A stretch of 64,000 nucleotides of DNA from Paracoccaceae bacterium (GTDB taxonomy: Bacteria > Pseudomonadota > Alphaproteobacteria > Rhodobacterales > Rhodobacteraceae), in assembly GCA_902602765.1 (NCBI GenBank), contig CACKSH010000006.1, positions 47,136 to 111,135 on the forward strand, read 5' to 3'. This document shows, in pieces, positions 1-9,787 of this stretch (position 1 is the first letter of the stretch; the number at the start of each line of letters is the position of its first letter). The position numbers were made by a program, and so were the translations under genes. The notes below the pieces were generated by a model, which ran no database searches, had not been told where the DNA came from, and worked only from the letters and a program-made list of their open reading frames with translations.

Positions 1-202
1 AGGGCTTTTCGTTGTCGAGGCTCTTTCAGTAATTATACAAGTGCTTTACTTCAAAATGACGGGAAAAAGAGTATTTTTGATGGCGCCAATCCATCATCAC
101 TTTGAGAAAAAGGGATGGGCAGAGCCTCAAATCGTAATCCGGTTTTGGATAATTTCACTTATTCTCGCTATGGTGGGTTTGGCAACTTTGAAAGTGAGGT
201 GA
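1..202 (+). CDS. mraY: Phospho-N-acetylmuramoyl-pentapeptide-transferase, C-terminal end
   Basis: Partial gene, cut by the window start. Reading from base 2, the last 66 codons encode the MraY C-terminus and end at TGA 200-202. The conserved [12 protein letters not shown] motif of MraY lies near codons 30-41, followed by a final membrane helix. MraY transfers phospho-MurNAc-pentapeptide to undecaprenyl phosphate at the inner membrane, giving lipid I. Its place just before murD is the usual dcw order. The motif is diagnostic, so the call is firm although only the tail is visible. Confidence 0.95.
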   Translation, partial: GLFVVEALSVIIQVLYFKMTGKRVFLMAPIHHHFEKKGWAEPQIVIRFWIISLILAMVGLATLKVR

Positions 203-269
203 TGTGAGTATCTGGCATCTAGAAATTAGGCATTTGAGTTTATTCTATATATAGTCAAAGGGGTGACCT

Positions 270-1691
270 GTGATAAAATTACAGGGATGTGTTGATCAAA
301 ATTACATGGTTTTAGGCCTTGGTAGGTCAGGGATGGCTTCTGCTGGTGCTTTAAGTGCTAGTGGTGCCAAGGTGATCTGCTGGGATGATGATGAGGAAAA
401 AAGAAGTTTAGCATCATCAAAGGGTTTTCAAATTAAAAGTAGCAGTTCAGATTTTGATTGGCAAAGTATTGAGCGCCTAATCATAAGCCCTGGAATACCA
501 CATCATTTTCCTTTACCGCACCCAATTATTGCTGCTGCTATTGCTGCTGGCGTATTGGTTGATAATGACGTGGGGCTGTTCTTTCAGTCTGTAGCAACTG
601 AGAGTTGGAGCAATTTTTCGGTACGTCCAAAGATTGTTGCGGTAACGGGATCTAATGGAAAGTCCACAACAGCATCATTGTTATATTATATTTTTTCAAC
701 GCTGGGATATAAATCGCAGCTCGCAGGTAATATTGGACGCGCTGTTTTGGATATAAACCCACCAGACAATAATGAGATAATTATACTAGAACTATCTTCC
801 TACCAAATTGAAGTCGCACGAACTTTATCACCAGACATTGCTATTTTCACAAACTTTAGTGCTGATCATCTTGAGCGTCATGGAGGGCTTGGAGGCTACC
901 TGGCTGCTAAACGTCGTTTGTTTGCTGAGGGATGTCCAGATTACTCTATAATTGGGGTAGACGAAATAGCAGGGCTTAATTTAGCTCAACAACTTGCTGT
1001 TAGTGCGGGAGATGAAAGTGTAATTAGAGTTGCAAATAAAAAATCAATCAGACAATTTGGTTGGTCCGTTTCTTGTGAAAACGGCCAGTTGTTGGAGTAT
1101 CGAATAGGGAGGCAAACAAATTCGATTGATCTGACGGAATATGATAATTTTGTTGGTCGGCATAGCTACCAAAATGCAGCTAGCGCCTATGCAGCATGTA
1201 GGGTGCTTGGTCTTTCGCCTCGTAAAGTTGCCGAGGCAATGAAAGGATTTAATGGGCTCGCGCATCGATCCCAGAAAATTGCTATTTTTAACGGCATTAC
1301 TTTCGTAAACGATAGCAAGGCCACAAACGTTGAGAGCGCCATGATGTCTTTGGATGCCTACAAAAATATTCGTTGGATTTGTGGTGGTCAGCAAAAAGAT
1401 GGTGGCCTGTCAAAATTAAACTCAGTTACGCAGAGTGTTAAACGAGCATATATCGTCGGCCTAGAAGCTGAAGCTATATCAAAACAATTAAATTGTAGTA
1501 CTGTTATTTGTAAGGATATGAAAAAAGCGGTTGAACAGGCTACTAAAGACGCTTCTGCTGGTGATGTTATTTTATTGGCCCCTGCAGCATCAAGTTTCGA
1601 CCAGTACGATAATTTTGAGGATCGTGGGGACGATTTTATCTCACAGGTACAGAGAGTAATTGAGATCTCGCAAAAAATTAACTCCACTTAA
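270..1691 (+). CDS. murD: UDP-N-acetylmuramoyl-L-alanine:D-glutamate ligase
   Basis: 473 residues, normal for MurD. This cytoplasmic ATP-dependent ligase adds D-glutamate to UDP-MurNAc-L-Ala. The N-terminal Rossmann-like domain carries the GLGRSG motif (residues 16-21). The central Mur ligase domain has the ATP loop TGSNGKST at 126-133, then the ELSSYQIE and NFSADHLERHG stretches, and the C-terminal domain has NDSKATN. The start is GTG at 270, behind an AAAGGGG-type ribosome site. It follows mraY by 67 bases and is the second gene of the dcw cluster here. No lesion seen. Confidence 0.97.
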   Translation: MIKLQGCVDQNYMVLGLGRSGMASAGALSASGAKVICWDDDEEKRSLASSKGFQIKSSSSDFDWQSIERLIISPGIPHHFPLPHPIIAAAIAAGVLVDNDVGLFFQSVATESWSNFSVRPKIVAVTGSNGKSTTASLLYYIFSTLGYKSQLAGNIGRAVLDINPPDNNEIIILELSSYQIEVARTLSPDIAIFTNFSADHLERHGGLGGYLAAKRRLFAEGCPDYSIIGVDEIAGLNLAQQLAVSAGDESVIRVANKKSIRQFGWSVSCENGQLLEYRIGRQTNSIDLTEYDNFVGRHSYQNAASAYAACRVLGLSPRKVAEAMKGFNGLAHRSQKIAIFNGITFVNDSKATNVESAMMSLDAYKNIRWICGGQQKDGGLSKLNSVTQSVKRAYIVGLEAEAISKQLNCSTVICKDMKKAVEQATKDASAGDVILLAPAASSFDQYDNFEDRGDDFISQVQRVIEISQKINST

Positions 1692-1818
1692 ATGTGGCAG
1701 TTTGGACATCCGCTCACCTACTTAAACCAACTAATACTAGTATTTTTTAAAAAAAAATTGTAAACCATAGGCCACAGATCTCAGTAAATGGGACGACAGG
1801 CAGGGCTAGGCAGGAAAA

Positions 1819-2979
1819 ATGACAGAAATGGCGTATGGCTCAGTAGGGGCTGTGGATGGAGAAGCGGTTCTCTCAAAGTGGTGGCGAACATTAGATAAAT
1901 CAGTTCTGACTGCCATATTCATTCTTTTCAGTATTGGGTTATTATTAGGTCTTGCATCCTCACCACCTTTGGCGGAAAAAAATGGATTGTCGCCGTTTCA
2001 TTACGTTAATCGGCAGGCTATATTTGGGTCAATTGCGCTTATTGTACTAGTAGCATTTTCTATGATGTCATCGAAAGTAATCCGTAGGCTTGGTGTGATA
2101 GGATTTGTATTTTGTTTTGCTGCATTAATCTTGCTGCCTTTTTTTGGTACTGACTTTGGTAAAGGAGCTGTGCGGTGGTACGGCTTGGGGTTTGCATCAG
2201 TGCAACCTTCGGAGTTTATAAAACCGGGTTTTATAGTGACTGTTGCTTGGTTAATTTCCGCAAATAGTCAAATTAATGGACCGCCAGGACGTCTTTGGTC
2301 ATTTTTTTTAACAATGTCTGTCGTGGCTTTGTTAATTATCCAGCCTGATTTTGGGCAAGCATGCCTTATACTGTTTGGCTGGGGCGTTGTTTATTTTGTT
2401 GCAGGTGCATCATTTATACTGCTAGCTACATTAGCTTTAATGGTTTTGTTGGCGGGATCAATAGCATACTCTTTTTCAGAGCATTTTGCGAAACGCATAG
2501 ATGGTTTTCTTTCGCCTGATATTGACCCGCGTACACAGCTTGGGTACGCAACCAATGCAATACAAGAAGGTGGTTTTTTTGGAGTGGGTGTTGGCGAGGG
2601 ACAGGTAAAATGGTCCTTACCAGATGCGCACACTGATTTTATAATTTCAGTTGCCGCTGAAGAGTATGGATTGCTTTTAGTCGTATCAATTCTTTTGCTG
2701 TACACTTGGATAGTAATGATTTCATTAATAAGGCTCCTAAAGGAACGAGATGAATTCAACCGATTAGCTGGTTCAGGTTTGGTAGCCATGTTTGGAATAC
2801 AGGCCATTATAAACGTTGGGGTGGCAGTTAGATTGCTTCCTGCTAAGGGTATGACTTTACCTTTTGTCAGCTACGGTGGCTCTTCTATAATTGCAATGGG
2901 TATTACGGTAGGAATGCTTCTCGCTTTAACACGAAATAGGCCCCAAAAAGACATTGGTGATATTTTTAATGGAAATTAA
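1819..2979 (+). CDS. ftsW: Lipid II polymerising SEDS glycosyltransferase FtsW
   Basis: 386 residues with about ten membrane helices and the SEDS family signatures, including the QPSEF stretch and the C-terminal LLPAKGMTLPFVSYGGSS region. FtsW is the septal peptidoglycan polymerase that works with a class B PBP at the divisome. The ATG at 1819 is preceded by an AGGAAA site. A 127-base AT-rich gap separates it from murD and contains the 12-base palindrome AATACTAGTATT (1733-1744), so it may have its own promoter. murG follows after three bases. Confidence 0.97.
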   Translation: MTEMAYGSVGAVDGEAVLSKWWRTLDKSVLTAIFILFSIGLLLGLASSPPLAEKNGLSPFHYVNRQAIFGSIALIVLVAFSMMSSKVIRRLGVIGFVFCFAALILLPFFGTDFGKGAVRWYGLGFASVQPSEFIKPGFIVTVAWLISANSQINGPPGRLWSFFLTMSVVALLIIQPDFGQACLILFGWGVVYFVAGASFILLATLALMVLLAGSIAYSFSEHFAKRIDGFLSPDIDPRTQLGYATNAIQEGGFFGVGVGEGQVKWSLPDAHTDFIISVAAEEYGLLLVVSILLLYTWIVMISLIRLLKERDEFNRLAGSGLVAMFGIQAIINVGVAVRLLPAKGMTLPFVSYGGSSIIAMGITVGMLLALTRNRPQKDIGDIFNGN

Positions 2980-2982
2980 TTT

Positions 2983-4122
2983 ATGAATTATCCTTTGTTG
3001 GTTTTGGCGGCTGGTGGGACAGGAGGTCACATGTTTCCAGCGCAGGCAATTGCTGAGGAGATGGTAGCGAGTGGCTGGCAAGTAAAATTATCTACAGACA
3101 GTAGAGGTGCTCGCTATTGCGAAAACTTTCCGTTGGGTGTCGAGGTTACGGTTATAAATTCTGCAACCTTTTCAGGCAGATCAATTTTTGGGAAGCTATT
3201 CGTCCCACTTAAAATCTTTTATGGTGTTTTTCAGTCATTACTTTGGTTTAAGAGAAACAAACCAAGCTGCGTAGTTGGTTTCGGTGGATACCCGAGCATT
3301 CCTGCCGTTACGGCGGCGCTTATATGGCGTATTCCGACAATATTACATGAACAAAATGGCGTTTTAGGACAGGTTAACAAGCTTTTTGCAAAGAAGGTCA
3401 ATTTCGTAGCTTATGGAATAGCACCAGAAAGTTTAAGCTCTGAGAATTCATTATATATTGGTAATCCTGTTAGAAATTCTGTTTTAAAGTTTAAAGCATC
3501 TCCTTACATTCCTCCCGGTGATTATCCAATAAACATACTCGTTATTGGGGGTAGTCAAGGAGCAAGAATTATGTCTGATATCGTACCCGCCGCTTTGTCA
3601 TTATTGTCAGAAAAAAACAAAAAAAATTTGCGGGTCGCGCATCAGGCTCGTCCTGAAGATAGAGATAGAGTGATTAAATTGTACTCTGAACACAATATTG
3701 ATGCAGAAGTTTCTAGCTTTTTTGACGATGTGCCTAGGCGAATTTCAGAGGCTCAGTTGGTAATAAGTCGGTCAGGAGCCTCATCGGTAGCTGATATTGC
3801 GACGATTGGTCGTCCTTCGATCCTAGTTCCGTTGAAATCCGCCTTAAGAGACGAGCAGTCTATAAATGCCGAAAGTATGACAAGTGTAAATTCAGCAATC
3901 AGTTTTGCGGAAGATGATTTCACTCAGGAAAAACTGTCAGAGTGTATTGCTAAATTTTTGGCATGTCCTAAAAAAGCGGAGGGAATGGCCATTGCGGCTT
4001 TAAAGAGGTCGTCCAAAAACTCTGTTCAAATAATGTCTGAATTAATAAATCGCTTGGTAAAAGAAAAGAAAGAGGAAGCGAAGCCCATAATTAAGTCTAT
4101 CGATAAAGGAACTCCCCAATGA
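2983..4122 (+). CDS. murG: UDP-GlcNAc:lipid I N-acetylglucosaminyltransferase
   Basis: 379 residues. MurG is a peripheral GT-B enzyme on the inner face of the membrane that adds GlcNAc to lipid I to make lipid II. The glycine-rich GGTGGH loop is at residues 11-16, the HEQN motif follows, and a second glycine-rich GGSQGA loop opens the C-terminal domain. The C-terminal half also has the [11 protein letters not shown] donor-binding region. The start lies 3 bases after ftsW. The stop overlaps the murC start as ATGA, which suggests translational coupling. The last 15 residues or so form a lysine-rich tail that looks lineage specific. Confidence 0.97.
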   Translation: MNYPLLVLAAGGTGGHMFPAQAIAEEMVASGWQVKLSTDSRGARYCENFPLGVEVTVINSATFSGRSIFGKLFVPLKIFYGVFQSLLWFKRNKPSCVVGFGGYPSIPAVTAALIWRIPTILHEQNGVLGQVNKLFAKKVNFVAYGIAPESLSSENSLYIGNPVRNSVLKFKASPYIPPGDYPINILVIGGSQGARIMSDIVPAALSLLSEKNKKNLRVAHQARPEDRDRVIKLYSEHNIDAEVSSFFDDVPRRISEAQLVISRSGASSVADIATIGRPSILVPLKSALRDEQSINAESMTSVNSAISFAEDDFTQEKLSECIAKFLACPKKAEGMAIAALKRSSKNSVQIMSELINRLVKEKKEEAKPIIKSIDKGTPQ

Positions 4123-5522
4123 GTGTGTCTACCAAGTTTCCAGTAGAAATAGGGCCGATACATTTTATAGGCATTGGTGGCATAGGTATGTCGGGCATTG
4201 CAGAGATTTTAATTAACCAAGGATATACTGTTCAAGGTTCTGATTTGAAGGAAACCGAAATTACTTCACGATTAGAAAGCATGGGTGCCTCCATAAAAAT
4301 TGGTCATAATAAAAATAACCTTATGAATGTTGCCGTTGTTGTAATTTCTTCTGCAATTAATAGGGACAATACTGAGTTAAACTATGCACGTTCTACCGGC
4401 CTGCCGGTTGTTCGTAGAGCTGAAATGCTTGCAGAGCTAATGAGAATGAAATCGAACGTCGCTATCGCGGGAACGCACGGCAAAACTACAACTACCACGT
4501 TGGTTGCTACCTTATTAGATGAAGGTGGTTTTGATCCAACTGTGATTAATGGAGGAATAATTCATGCTTACGGCTCCAATGCAAGAGCTGGAGCTGGTGA
4601 ATGGATGGTTGTAGAAGCTGATGAAAGCGACGGAACTTTTACACGGTTACCTGCAACCATAGCGCTTATTACAAACATCGACCCTGAGCATTTGGAGCAT
4701 TGGGGTAATTTCGACGCACTAAGGCAAGGTTTTTTAGATTTTATTTCTAATATCCCCTTTTATGGGGTTGCGGTTTGTTGCAGTGACCACCCCGAGGTGC
4801 AAAAACTTATTGATAAAATTTCTGATCGCCAAATTAAAACCTTTGGTCTGAATGCTAAGGCTGATATTAGAGGCGTAAACCTAAAGTACGATGAAGGTCG
4901 AGCACATTTTGATATTAAATTTCAGAAGGAGAATTTTACTATTACAGACTGTATTCTTCCTATGCCAGGTGATTATAACGTTTCAAATGCTTTGGGTGCA
5001 GTTGCGGTAGCGCATCATCTGGGTGTTGAAAATAACAAAATTCGCGAGGCTTTAGCTCATTTTAAGGGTGTTAATAGGAGGTTTACAAAGGTTGGGAAAT
5101 TAAATGGGATCACATTTATTGATGATTACGCCCATCATCCAGTTGAGATATCTGCAGTATTAAGAGCTGCAAGGGAAATAAGTTCAGGGCGCATTGTAGC
5201 GGTTCATCAGCCCCACAGATATACTCGCCTAAGCGCCCTCTTTAAGGATTTTTGTTCGTGTTTTAATGATGCCGATATAGTTGCAATTTCGGATGTTTAC
5301 TCTGCTGGAGAGCAAAAAATTCCTGGAGTAAGTAAAGATGATCTCGTAACAGGACTGAGTGGTCACGGCCATCGTCATGCTGTTGCCGTTTCTAATTTAC
5401 AGGAATTGTCAAAACTGATCGCCGATAATGCTAAATCGGGTGATATTGTCATATGTTTAGGTGCTGGGAATATAAGCTCTTGGGCCAGTAAACTTCCAAA
5501 ACTTTTATGTAATGAGTATTGA
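4119..5522 (+). CDS. murC: UDP-N-acetylmuramate:L-alanine ligase
   Basis: 467 residues, normal length. MurC adds L-alanine to UDP-MurNAc in the cytoplasm. The N-terminal nucleotide-binding motif [12 protein letters not shown] is at about residues 15-26, the ATP loop GTHGKTT at 118-124, and the DDYAHHP motif typical of MurC lies in the third domain. It overlaps murG by four bases and murB by eleven, so the three genes read as one coupled unit. Confidence 0.97.
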   Translation: MSVSTKFPVEIGPIHFIGIGGIGMSGIAEILINQGYTVQGSDLKETEITSRLESMGASIKIGHNKNNLMNVAVVVISSAINRDNTELNYARSTGLPVVRRAEMLAELMRMKSNVAIAGTHGKTTTTTLVATLLDEGGFDPTVINGGIIHAYGSNARAGAGEWMVVEADESDGTFTRLPATIALITNIDPEHLEHWGNFDALRQGFLDFISNIPFYGVAVCCSDHPEVQKLIDKISDRQIKTFGLNAKADIRGVNLKYDEGRAHFDIKFQKENFTITDCILPMPGDYNVSNALGAVAVAHHLGVENNKIREALAHFKGVNRRFTKVGKLNGITFIDDYAHHPVEISAVLRAAREISSGRIVAVHQPHRYTRLSALFKDFCSCFNDADIVAISDVYSAGEQKIPGVSKDDLVTGLSGHGHRHAVAVSNLQELSKLIADNAKSGDIVICLGAGNISSWASKLPKLLCNEY

Positions 5523-6444
5523 TATGGTTGTTAAGCTTCCCAAAACTCGTGGTAAATTGACTGACAACCAGATGCTATCTGACCTAACTTGGCTGAGGGT
5601 AGGCGGTCCTGCAGAATATTTTTTTCAACCTTCAGATTTAGAAGACTTAATTTATTTTTTATCAAATGTGCCTGACGATATATCTCTTTTCCCTATAGGT
5701 GTGGGCTCAAATCTCCTTGTGCGTGATGGGGGAATTAAGGGTGTAGTCATAAGACTAGGAAAAGGTTTCAATTCTGTTGAGGTTTCAAATGGCCTAGTCG
5801 TCGCAGGCGCAGCCGCCCTAGTTTCTTTTGTCGCTAGAAGGGCGGCAGACAATGGTTACGATCTAACATTCCTTCGGACTATTCCTGGTTCTATCGGAGG
5901 AGCGTTAAAAATGAATGCAGGCTGTTACGGCAATTATATTTCAGATTACTTCGTATCTGCAAAAGCGGTCAACCGAAGTGGTGATGTTGTAAAGCTGGAA
6001 AAGCCTGACGTCTTGTTCTCCTATCGAAATACAGATCTATCTGCTGATCTTGTTGTGGTTAGCGTGACATTTGCTCCGCCCTCTGGCGAAGTCGCGGCTT
6101 TGTATGAAAAAATGAGTATTCAAAAAGAAAAAAGAGATAGTGAGCAACCAACCAAAGAGATAACTGCTGGAAGCACATTCCGCAATCCTTGTGGGTTCTC
6201 AAGTTCTGGGCATATCAATGAAGATCATGAGTTCAAAGCCTGGAAAGTCATAGAAGACGCTGGGCTTAGGGGGTTTCAAATGGGTGCGGCTAAAATGCAC
6301 GAAAAGCATCCAAATTTTTTGACTAATACTGGTGGTGCAACTGCATCAGAATTGGAGGAATTTGGGGAGATGGTAAGAAAAAGGGTTTTCAAAAATTCTG
6401 GAATTGATCTAAAGTGGGAAATAATTAGGGTCGGAGACCCTTAA
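5512..6444 (+). CDS. murB: UDP-N-acetylenolpyruvoylglucosamine reductase
   Basis: 310 residues. MurB is an FAD enzyme that reduces enolpyruvyl-UDP-GlcNAc to UDP-MurNAc with NADPH. The FAD domain shows [12 protein letters not shown] and the [18 protein letters not shown] stretch. The AGSTFRNP motif contains the serine used as proton donor in the family. The ATG at 5512 overlaps murC by 11 bases. A second in-frame ATG at 5524, one base after the murC stop, is an equally simple start and would shorten the protein by four residues. Confidence 0.95.
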   Translation: MSIDMVVKLPKTRGKLTDNQMLSDLTWLRVGGPAEYFFQPSDLEDLIYFLSNVPDDISLFPIGVGSNLLVRDGGIKGVVIRLGKGFNSVEVSNGLVVAGAAALVSFVARRAADNGYDLTFLRTIPGSIGGALKMNAGCYGNYISDYFVSAKAVNRSGDVVKLEKPDVLFSYRNTDLSADLVVVSVTFAPPSGEVAALYEKMSIQKEKRDSEQPTKEITAGSTFRNPCGFSSSGHINEDHEFKAWKVIEDAGLRGFQMGAAKMHEKHPNFLTNTGGATASELEEFGEMVRKRVFKNSGIDLKWEIIRVGDP

Positions 6445-6493
6445 AATGACGTCTTTGAAAAGGCGCAAAAGCCCTTAAAGGGTAAGTGAGGCG

Positions 6494-7414
6494 ATGGGCA
6501 TTTCGAGCGGAAAAGGTCCCAAAGTTGCAGTTTTAATGGGCGGTCACTCTCTGGAGAGGGAGGTGTCGCTCATTTCTGGACGGGCATGTTCTGCAGCTTT
6601 GAGAGGCAAAGATTTTGAAGTTTTAGAACTTGATGCTGGGCATGATGTTGTTCAGCGTTTATCAGAATTACGACCTGATGTGGTTTTTAACGCGCTTCAC
6701 GGGCGATGGGGTGAGGACGGTTCCATTCAGGGAGTGCTGGAATGGCTTCGAATTCCGTATACTCATTCTGGCGTAATGGCTTCGGCATTGGCTATGGACA
6801 AACATAGAAGTAAGCATATTTTCTCGGACTTTGGTTTACCAACGGCACAAGGTTTTATTGTTGAAAAGACGAATTTAATAAACGCACATCCACTGCAAAG
6901 ACCCTATGTTGTAAAACCAATTAATGAGGGCTCTTCTATCGGTGTTTATTTTGTAAATCCAGCAGAGGATCCTCCTCTCGATCTATCGTCAGATATGCCA
7001 AGTATTCTTATGGTTGAAGAATATATTCCTGGCAGAGAACTTACAGTTACGGTGATGGGTAAGAAAGCGTTACTCGTTACTGATATAATTACACAAAAAT
7101 GGTATGACTATGATGCCAAATACAAAAACGGTGGTTCGGTTCACGAAGTACCTGCTAAAATACCAGAAAAAATAAAAGAAAAATGCCTTGAGTATGCTCT
7201 CAGTGCACATGAACTAATTGGGTGTAGGGGAATAAGTAGAGCAGACTTTCGTTGGGATGAAAGTTTAGGACTTGATGGATTAATTTTGTTAGAAATTAAT
7301 ACTCAACCTGGGATGACACCTACTTCTCTTGTGCCCGAGCAAGCAGAGATTTGTGGGGTAAAATTTGGTGATCTATGCCAATGGCTCGTGGAGGATGCAT
7401 CATGCGATCGCTGA
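6494..7414 (+). CDS. ddl: D-alanine:D-alanine ligase
   Basis: 306 residues, an ATP-grasp enzyme joining two D-alanines for the pentapeptide. Visible family features are GGHSLEREVSLISG near the N-terminus, the VVKPINEGSSIGV ATP-binding segment, EEYIPGRELTV, and the C-terminal EINTQPGMTP metal- and phosphate-binding loop. It begins 49 bases after murB. Its 3' end overlaps the favoured ftsQ start by 13 bases, and the ftsQ ribosome site lies inside the ddl coding sequence. Confidence 0.96.
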   Translation: MGISSGKGPKVAVLMGGHSLEREVSLISGRACSAALRGKDFEVLELDAGHDVVQRLSELRPDVVFNALHGRWGEDGSIQGVLEWLRIPYTHSGVMASALAMDKHRSKHIFSDFGLPTAQGFIVEKTNLINAHPLQRPYVVKPINEGSSIGVYFVNPAEDPPLDLSSDMPSILMVEEYIPGRELTVTVMGKKALLVTDIITQKWYDYDAKYKNGGSVHEVPAKIPEKIKEKCLEYALSAHELIGCRGISRADFRWDESLGLDGLILLEINTQPGMTPTSLVPEQAEICGVKFGDLCQWLVEDASCDR

Positions 7415-8274
7415 AACGTAAGATGAGAACGAATATTGATCCAGCTCCCTCAATTGTCTCATATCGCCTGATGCGCTTGATGCTTATTCCAAGGTTGCGT
7501 TTAATTCTCACTTTAGGCATTCCCTCCCTCGTTATCTTTTGTGGAACTTTAATCTTATTTTTAAATATAAATGTTCACGAAAATATTGAAGCCTTTAAAA
7601 AAGACTTGAAACGTGCATTAGTTGAGCGACCTGAATTCATGATAAAAGTAGCTTCTGTCGATGGGGCTTCTGATGAGTTGGCGCATGAAATAAGGGAAAT
7701 TATGCCCCTAAATTTTCCCGTAAGTTATTTTGATCTTGACATAAAATATCTCCATAAGGTTTTGAATGATATTCCGGCGGTTGCATCGGCTGCAATAAAA
7801 GTAACAGTAAGCGGCGTGTTGCAAATTAATATTTCAGAAAGAATACCAGCATTTATTTGGCGAAAAGATGATGTGATATCAGTTATTGATGAAAAAGGTG
7901 AATTTATACGACTAGTAACCTCAAGGCTTGATTACCCAGAACTTCCTTTAGTAGTAGGGGAAGCTGCAAACTTATCTATAACAGACATTTCAAATTTGAT
8001 GGAAGATAATCAATATTTTCTGGAACAAGTTAGAGCCTTCGTTAGAGTAGGAGAACGTCGTTGGGATCTTGTGTTGGACAACAATCTTAGGATCATGCTT
8101 CCTCAGACAGAATTTTTGGCAGCATTTGATCGCTTGATGTTAATGAGTCAGTCTGGCTCATTATTTTCTAACCAACTATCAAGTATTGATATGAGACTAG
8201 TTGAACGTCCTACGGTTAGGGTGGGCGCAGCGTCAGTGGACCAGTTAACGTACAATAGCAGTGGGGATTTGTAA
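7402..8274 (+). CDS. ftsQ: Cell division protein FtsQ
   Basis: About 290 residues. FtsQ is a bitopic divisome scaffold that links FtsB/FtsL to the septal synthase. The protein has a short basic cytoplasmic tail, one membrane helix at about residues 31-50, a POTRA-like domain (from about residue 80) and a C-terminal beta domain. An upstream in-frame ATG exists at 7375, but GGAGG at 7390-7394 is spaced 7 bases from ATG 7402, so 7402 is chosen. The gene overlaps ddl and ends 4 bases before the favoured ftsA start. Confidence 0.92.
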   Translation: MRSLKRKMRTNIDPAPSIVSYRLMRLMLIPRLRLILTLGIPSLVIFCGTLILFLNINVHENIEAFKKDLKRALVERPEFMIKVASVDGASDELAHEIREIMPLNFPVSYFDLDIKYLHKVLNDIPAVASAAIKVTVSGVLQINISERIPAFIWRKDDVISVIDEKGEFIRLVTSRLDYPELPLVVGEAANLSITDISNLMEDNQYFLEQVRAFVRVGERRWDLVLDNNLRIMLPQTEFLAAFDRLMLMSQSGSLFSNQLSSIDMRLVERPTVRVGAASVDQLTYNSSGDL

Positions 8275-8278
8275 AAAA

Positions 8279-9613
8279 ATGGCTAAATTTTATGAACTTC
8301 AGCGCGCGATGCGTGCAATGCGCCAGTCAGCGTTGCAACGTGGTGCACTGGCGATCCTTGATCTCGGCAGCACAAAAATTAGCTGTCTGATATTGCGTTT
8401 TGACGGTCTTGATCCAAGTCTTGCCTCCGATCAAGTAGGATCTTTAGCTGGGCAGTCATCTTTCCGAGTTGTAGGATCTGCAATAACCCAATCCCGTGGA
8501 ATTGAATTTGGCGAAATCTCTTCGATGCAAGAGGCAGAAAGAGCAATTCGGACCGTTCTACAATCTGCTCAGAAAATGGCGAATTTAAGGGTTGATCACT
8601 TGATTGCATGTTTTTCAGGGGGTGGTCCACGTTCATACGGATTAAACGGAAATGTTAAAATTGAAAATCAAATCGTTCAAGATGAAGATATTGCGAGAGT
8701 TTTAAGCTCGTGTGATTGTCCTGACATCGGTGACGGCCGAGAAATATTACATGCTCAGCCTGTAAATTTTGCATTGGATCATCGGTCTGGGCTTGTCGAT
8801 CCAAGGGGACAGATTGGAAACAAGTTAGATGTAGATTTACACATGCTTACAGTACGGGCTAAAACGATAAGAGACTTGGCGCATTGTGTCAAAAGGTGTG
8901 ACTTAGAGTTGGCTGGCGTTGCGTCCGCAGCTTATGTTTCTGGCAGATCAACATTGGTGGAAGATGAACAAGAACTCGGGGCAGTTTGTATCGACTTTGG
9001 TGGGGGATCCACGAGTTACTCAATTTTTCTTAAGAGGCATATGATTTTCGCCGGTTCTATAATGCTTGGAGGCAATCATGTGACACGCGATATCTCGTTA
9101 GGTCTTCGAGTTCCTATATCAGTGGCAGAAAAAATAAAGACCAAGAATGGTGGTTTGATAGTTACAGGTCTAGATGATCGCGATTTAATTGAAGTTGGGG
9201 GCGAAACAGGAGATTGGGAACACGATCGGCGTACTGTAACCCGTAGTGAGCTGATAGGCATCATGAGGCCACGTTTAGAAGAAATTTTAGAGGATATTAG
9301 AACTCAGTTAGAAATAGCCGGCTTTTACGAACTCAAAAGTCAAAAGTTTGTTTTAACTGGGGGCACTTGTCAAACCCCAGGGTTAGATACTCTTGCAAGT
9401 CGTATACTTGGCCAACAGGTACGCATTGGCCGACCATTAAGAATCCATCGTTTGCCCCAGGCCTATTCTGGATCAACTTGTTCAGCGCTGGTTGGTTTAG
9501 CCCTTTTTGCAGCTGATCCGCAGGATGAATGGTGGGATTTTGAGCTTCCAAGCGCCGGTTACTCATCTCGAACTGTTCGAAAAGCAGTGCGTTGGTTACG
9601 TGAAAACTGGTAG
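8279..9613 (+). CDS. ftsA: Cell division protein FtsA
   Basis: About 444 residues, an actin-like ATPase that tethers FtsZ to the membrane. It shows the phosphate-1 loop LDLGSTKISCLI, the family 1C domain, the phosphate-2 motif CIDFGGGSTSYSIF, and the adenosine-binding LTGGTCQTPGL. The C-terminus ends in a basic, tryptophan-bearing stretch (VRKAVRWLRENW) that fits the amphipathic membrane-targeting helix. A GTG at 8261 would overlap ftsQ. ATG 8279 just after the ftsQ stop is preferred. Confidence 0.95.
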   Translation: MAKFYELQRAMRAMRQSALQRGALAILDLGSTKISCLILRFDGLDPSLASDQVGSLAGQSSFRVVGSAITQSRGIEFGEISSMQEAERAIRTVLQSAQKMANLRVDHLIACFSGGGPRSYGLNGNVKIENQIVQDEDIARVLSSCDCPDIGDGREILHAQPVNFALDHRSGLVDPRGQIGNKLDVDLHMLTVRAKTIRDLAHCVKRCDLELAGVASAAYVSGRSTLVEDEQELGAVCIDFGGGSTSYSIFLKRHMIFAGSIMLGGNHVTRDISLGLRVPISVAEKIKTKNGGLIVTGLDDRDLIEVGGETGDWEHDRRTVTRSELIGIMRPRLEEILEDIRTQLEIAGFYELKSQKFVLTGGTCQTPGLDTLASRILGQQVRIGRPLRIHRLPQAYSGSTCSALVGLALFAADPQDEWWDFELPSAGYSSRTVRKAVRWLRENW

Positions 9614-9618
9614 TATCT

Positions 9619-9650
9619 ACATCTAGTATTTTGATCAAAATACATCTAGT
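9619..9650. promoter_or_regulatory. 18-bp perfect palindrome framed by 9-bp direct repeats, upstream of ftsZ
   Basis: GTATTTTGATCAAAATAC (9626-9643) is a perfect palindrome. It is framed by two copies of ACATCTAGT at 9619-9627 and 9642-9650, which overlap its ends. It lies 6 bases after the ftsA stop and about 140 bases before the ftsZ start. No run of T follows that would make it an ordinary terminator. It looks like a binding site for a dimeric regulator, but the protein is unknown. Confidence 0.5.
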
Positions 9651-9787
9651 TCTTAAGCTATGGCTACTACATTGTGTGGAAATTTGCTATTTTTTAGTGA
9701 CCTTTTACAAATTTATGGGTATAACTGATTCAGTTGTTTGAGTAGAAAATAAAAAAATCCATTTACGGATCACAGGCGGACCTGACT

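Noticed and set aside
9626..9643. FNR/Dnr box at the palindrome before ftsZ
   Set aside because: FNR-type sites read TTGAT-N4-ATCAA. Here the TTGATCAA core has no four-base gap, so it does not fit.
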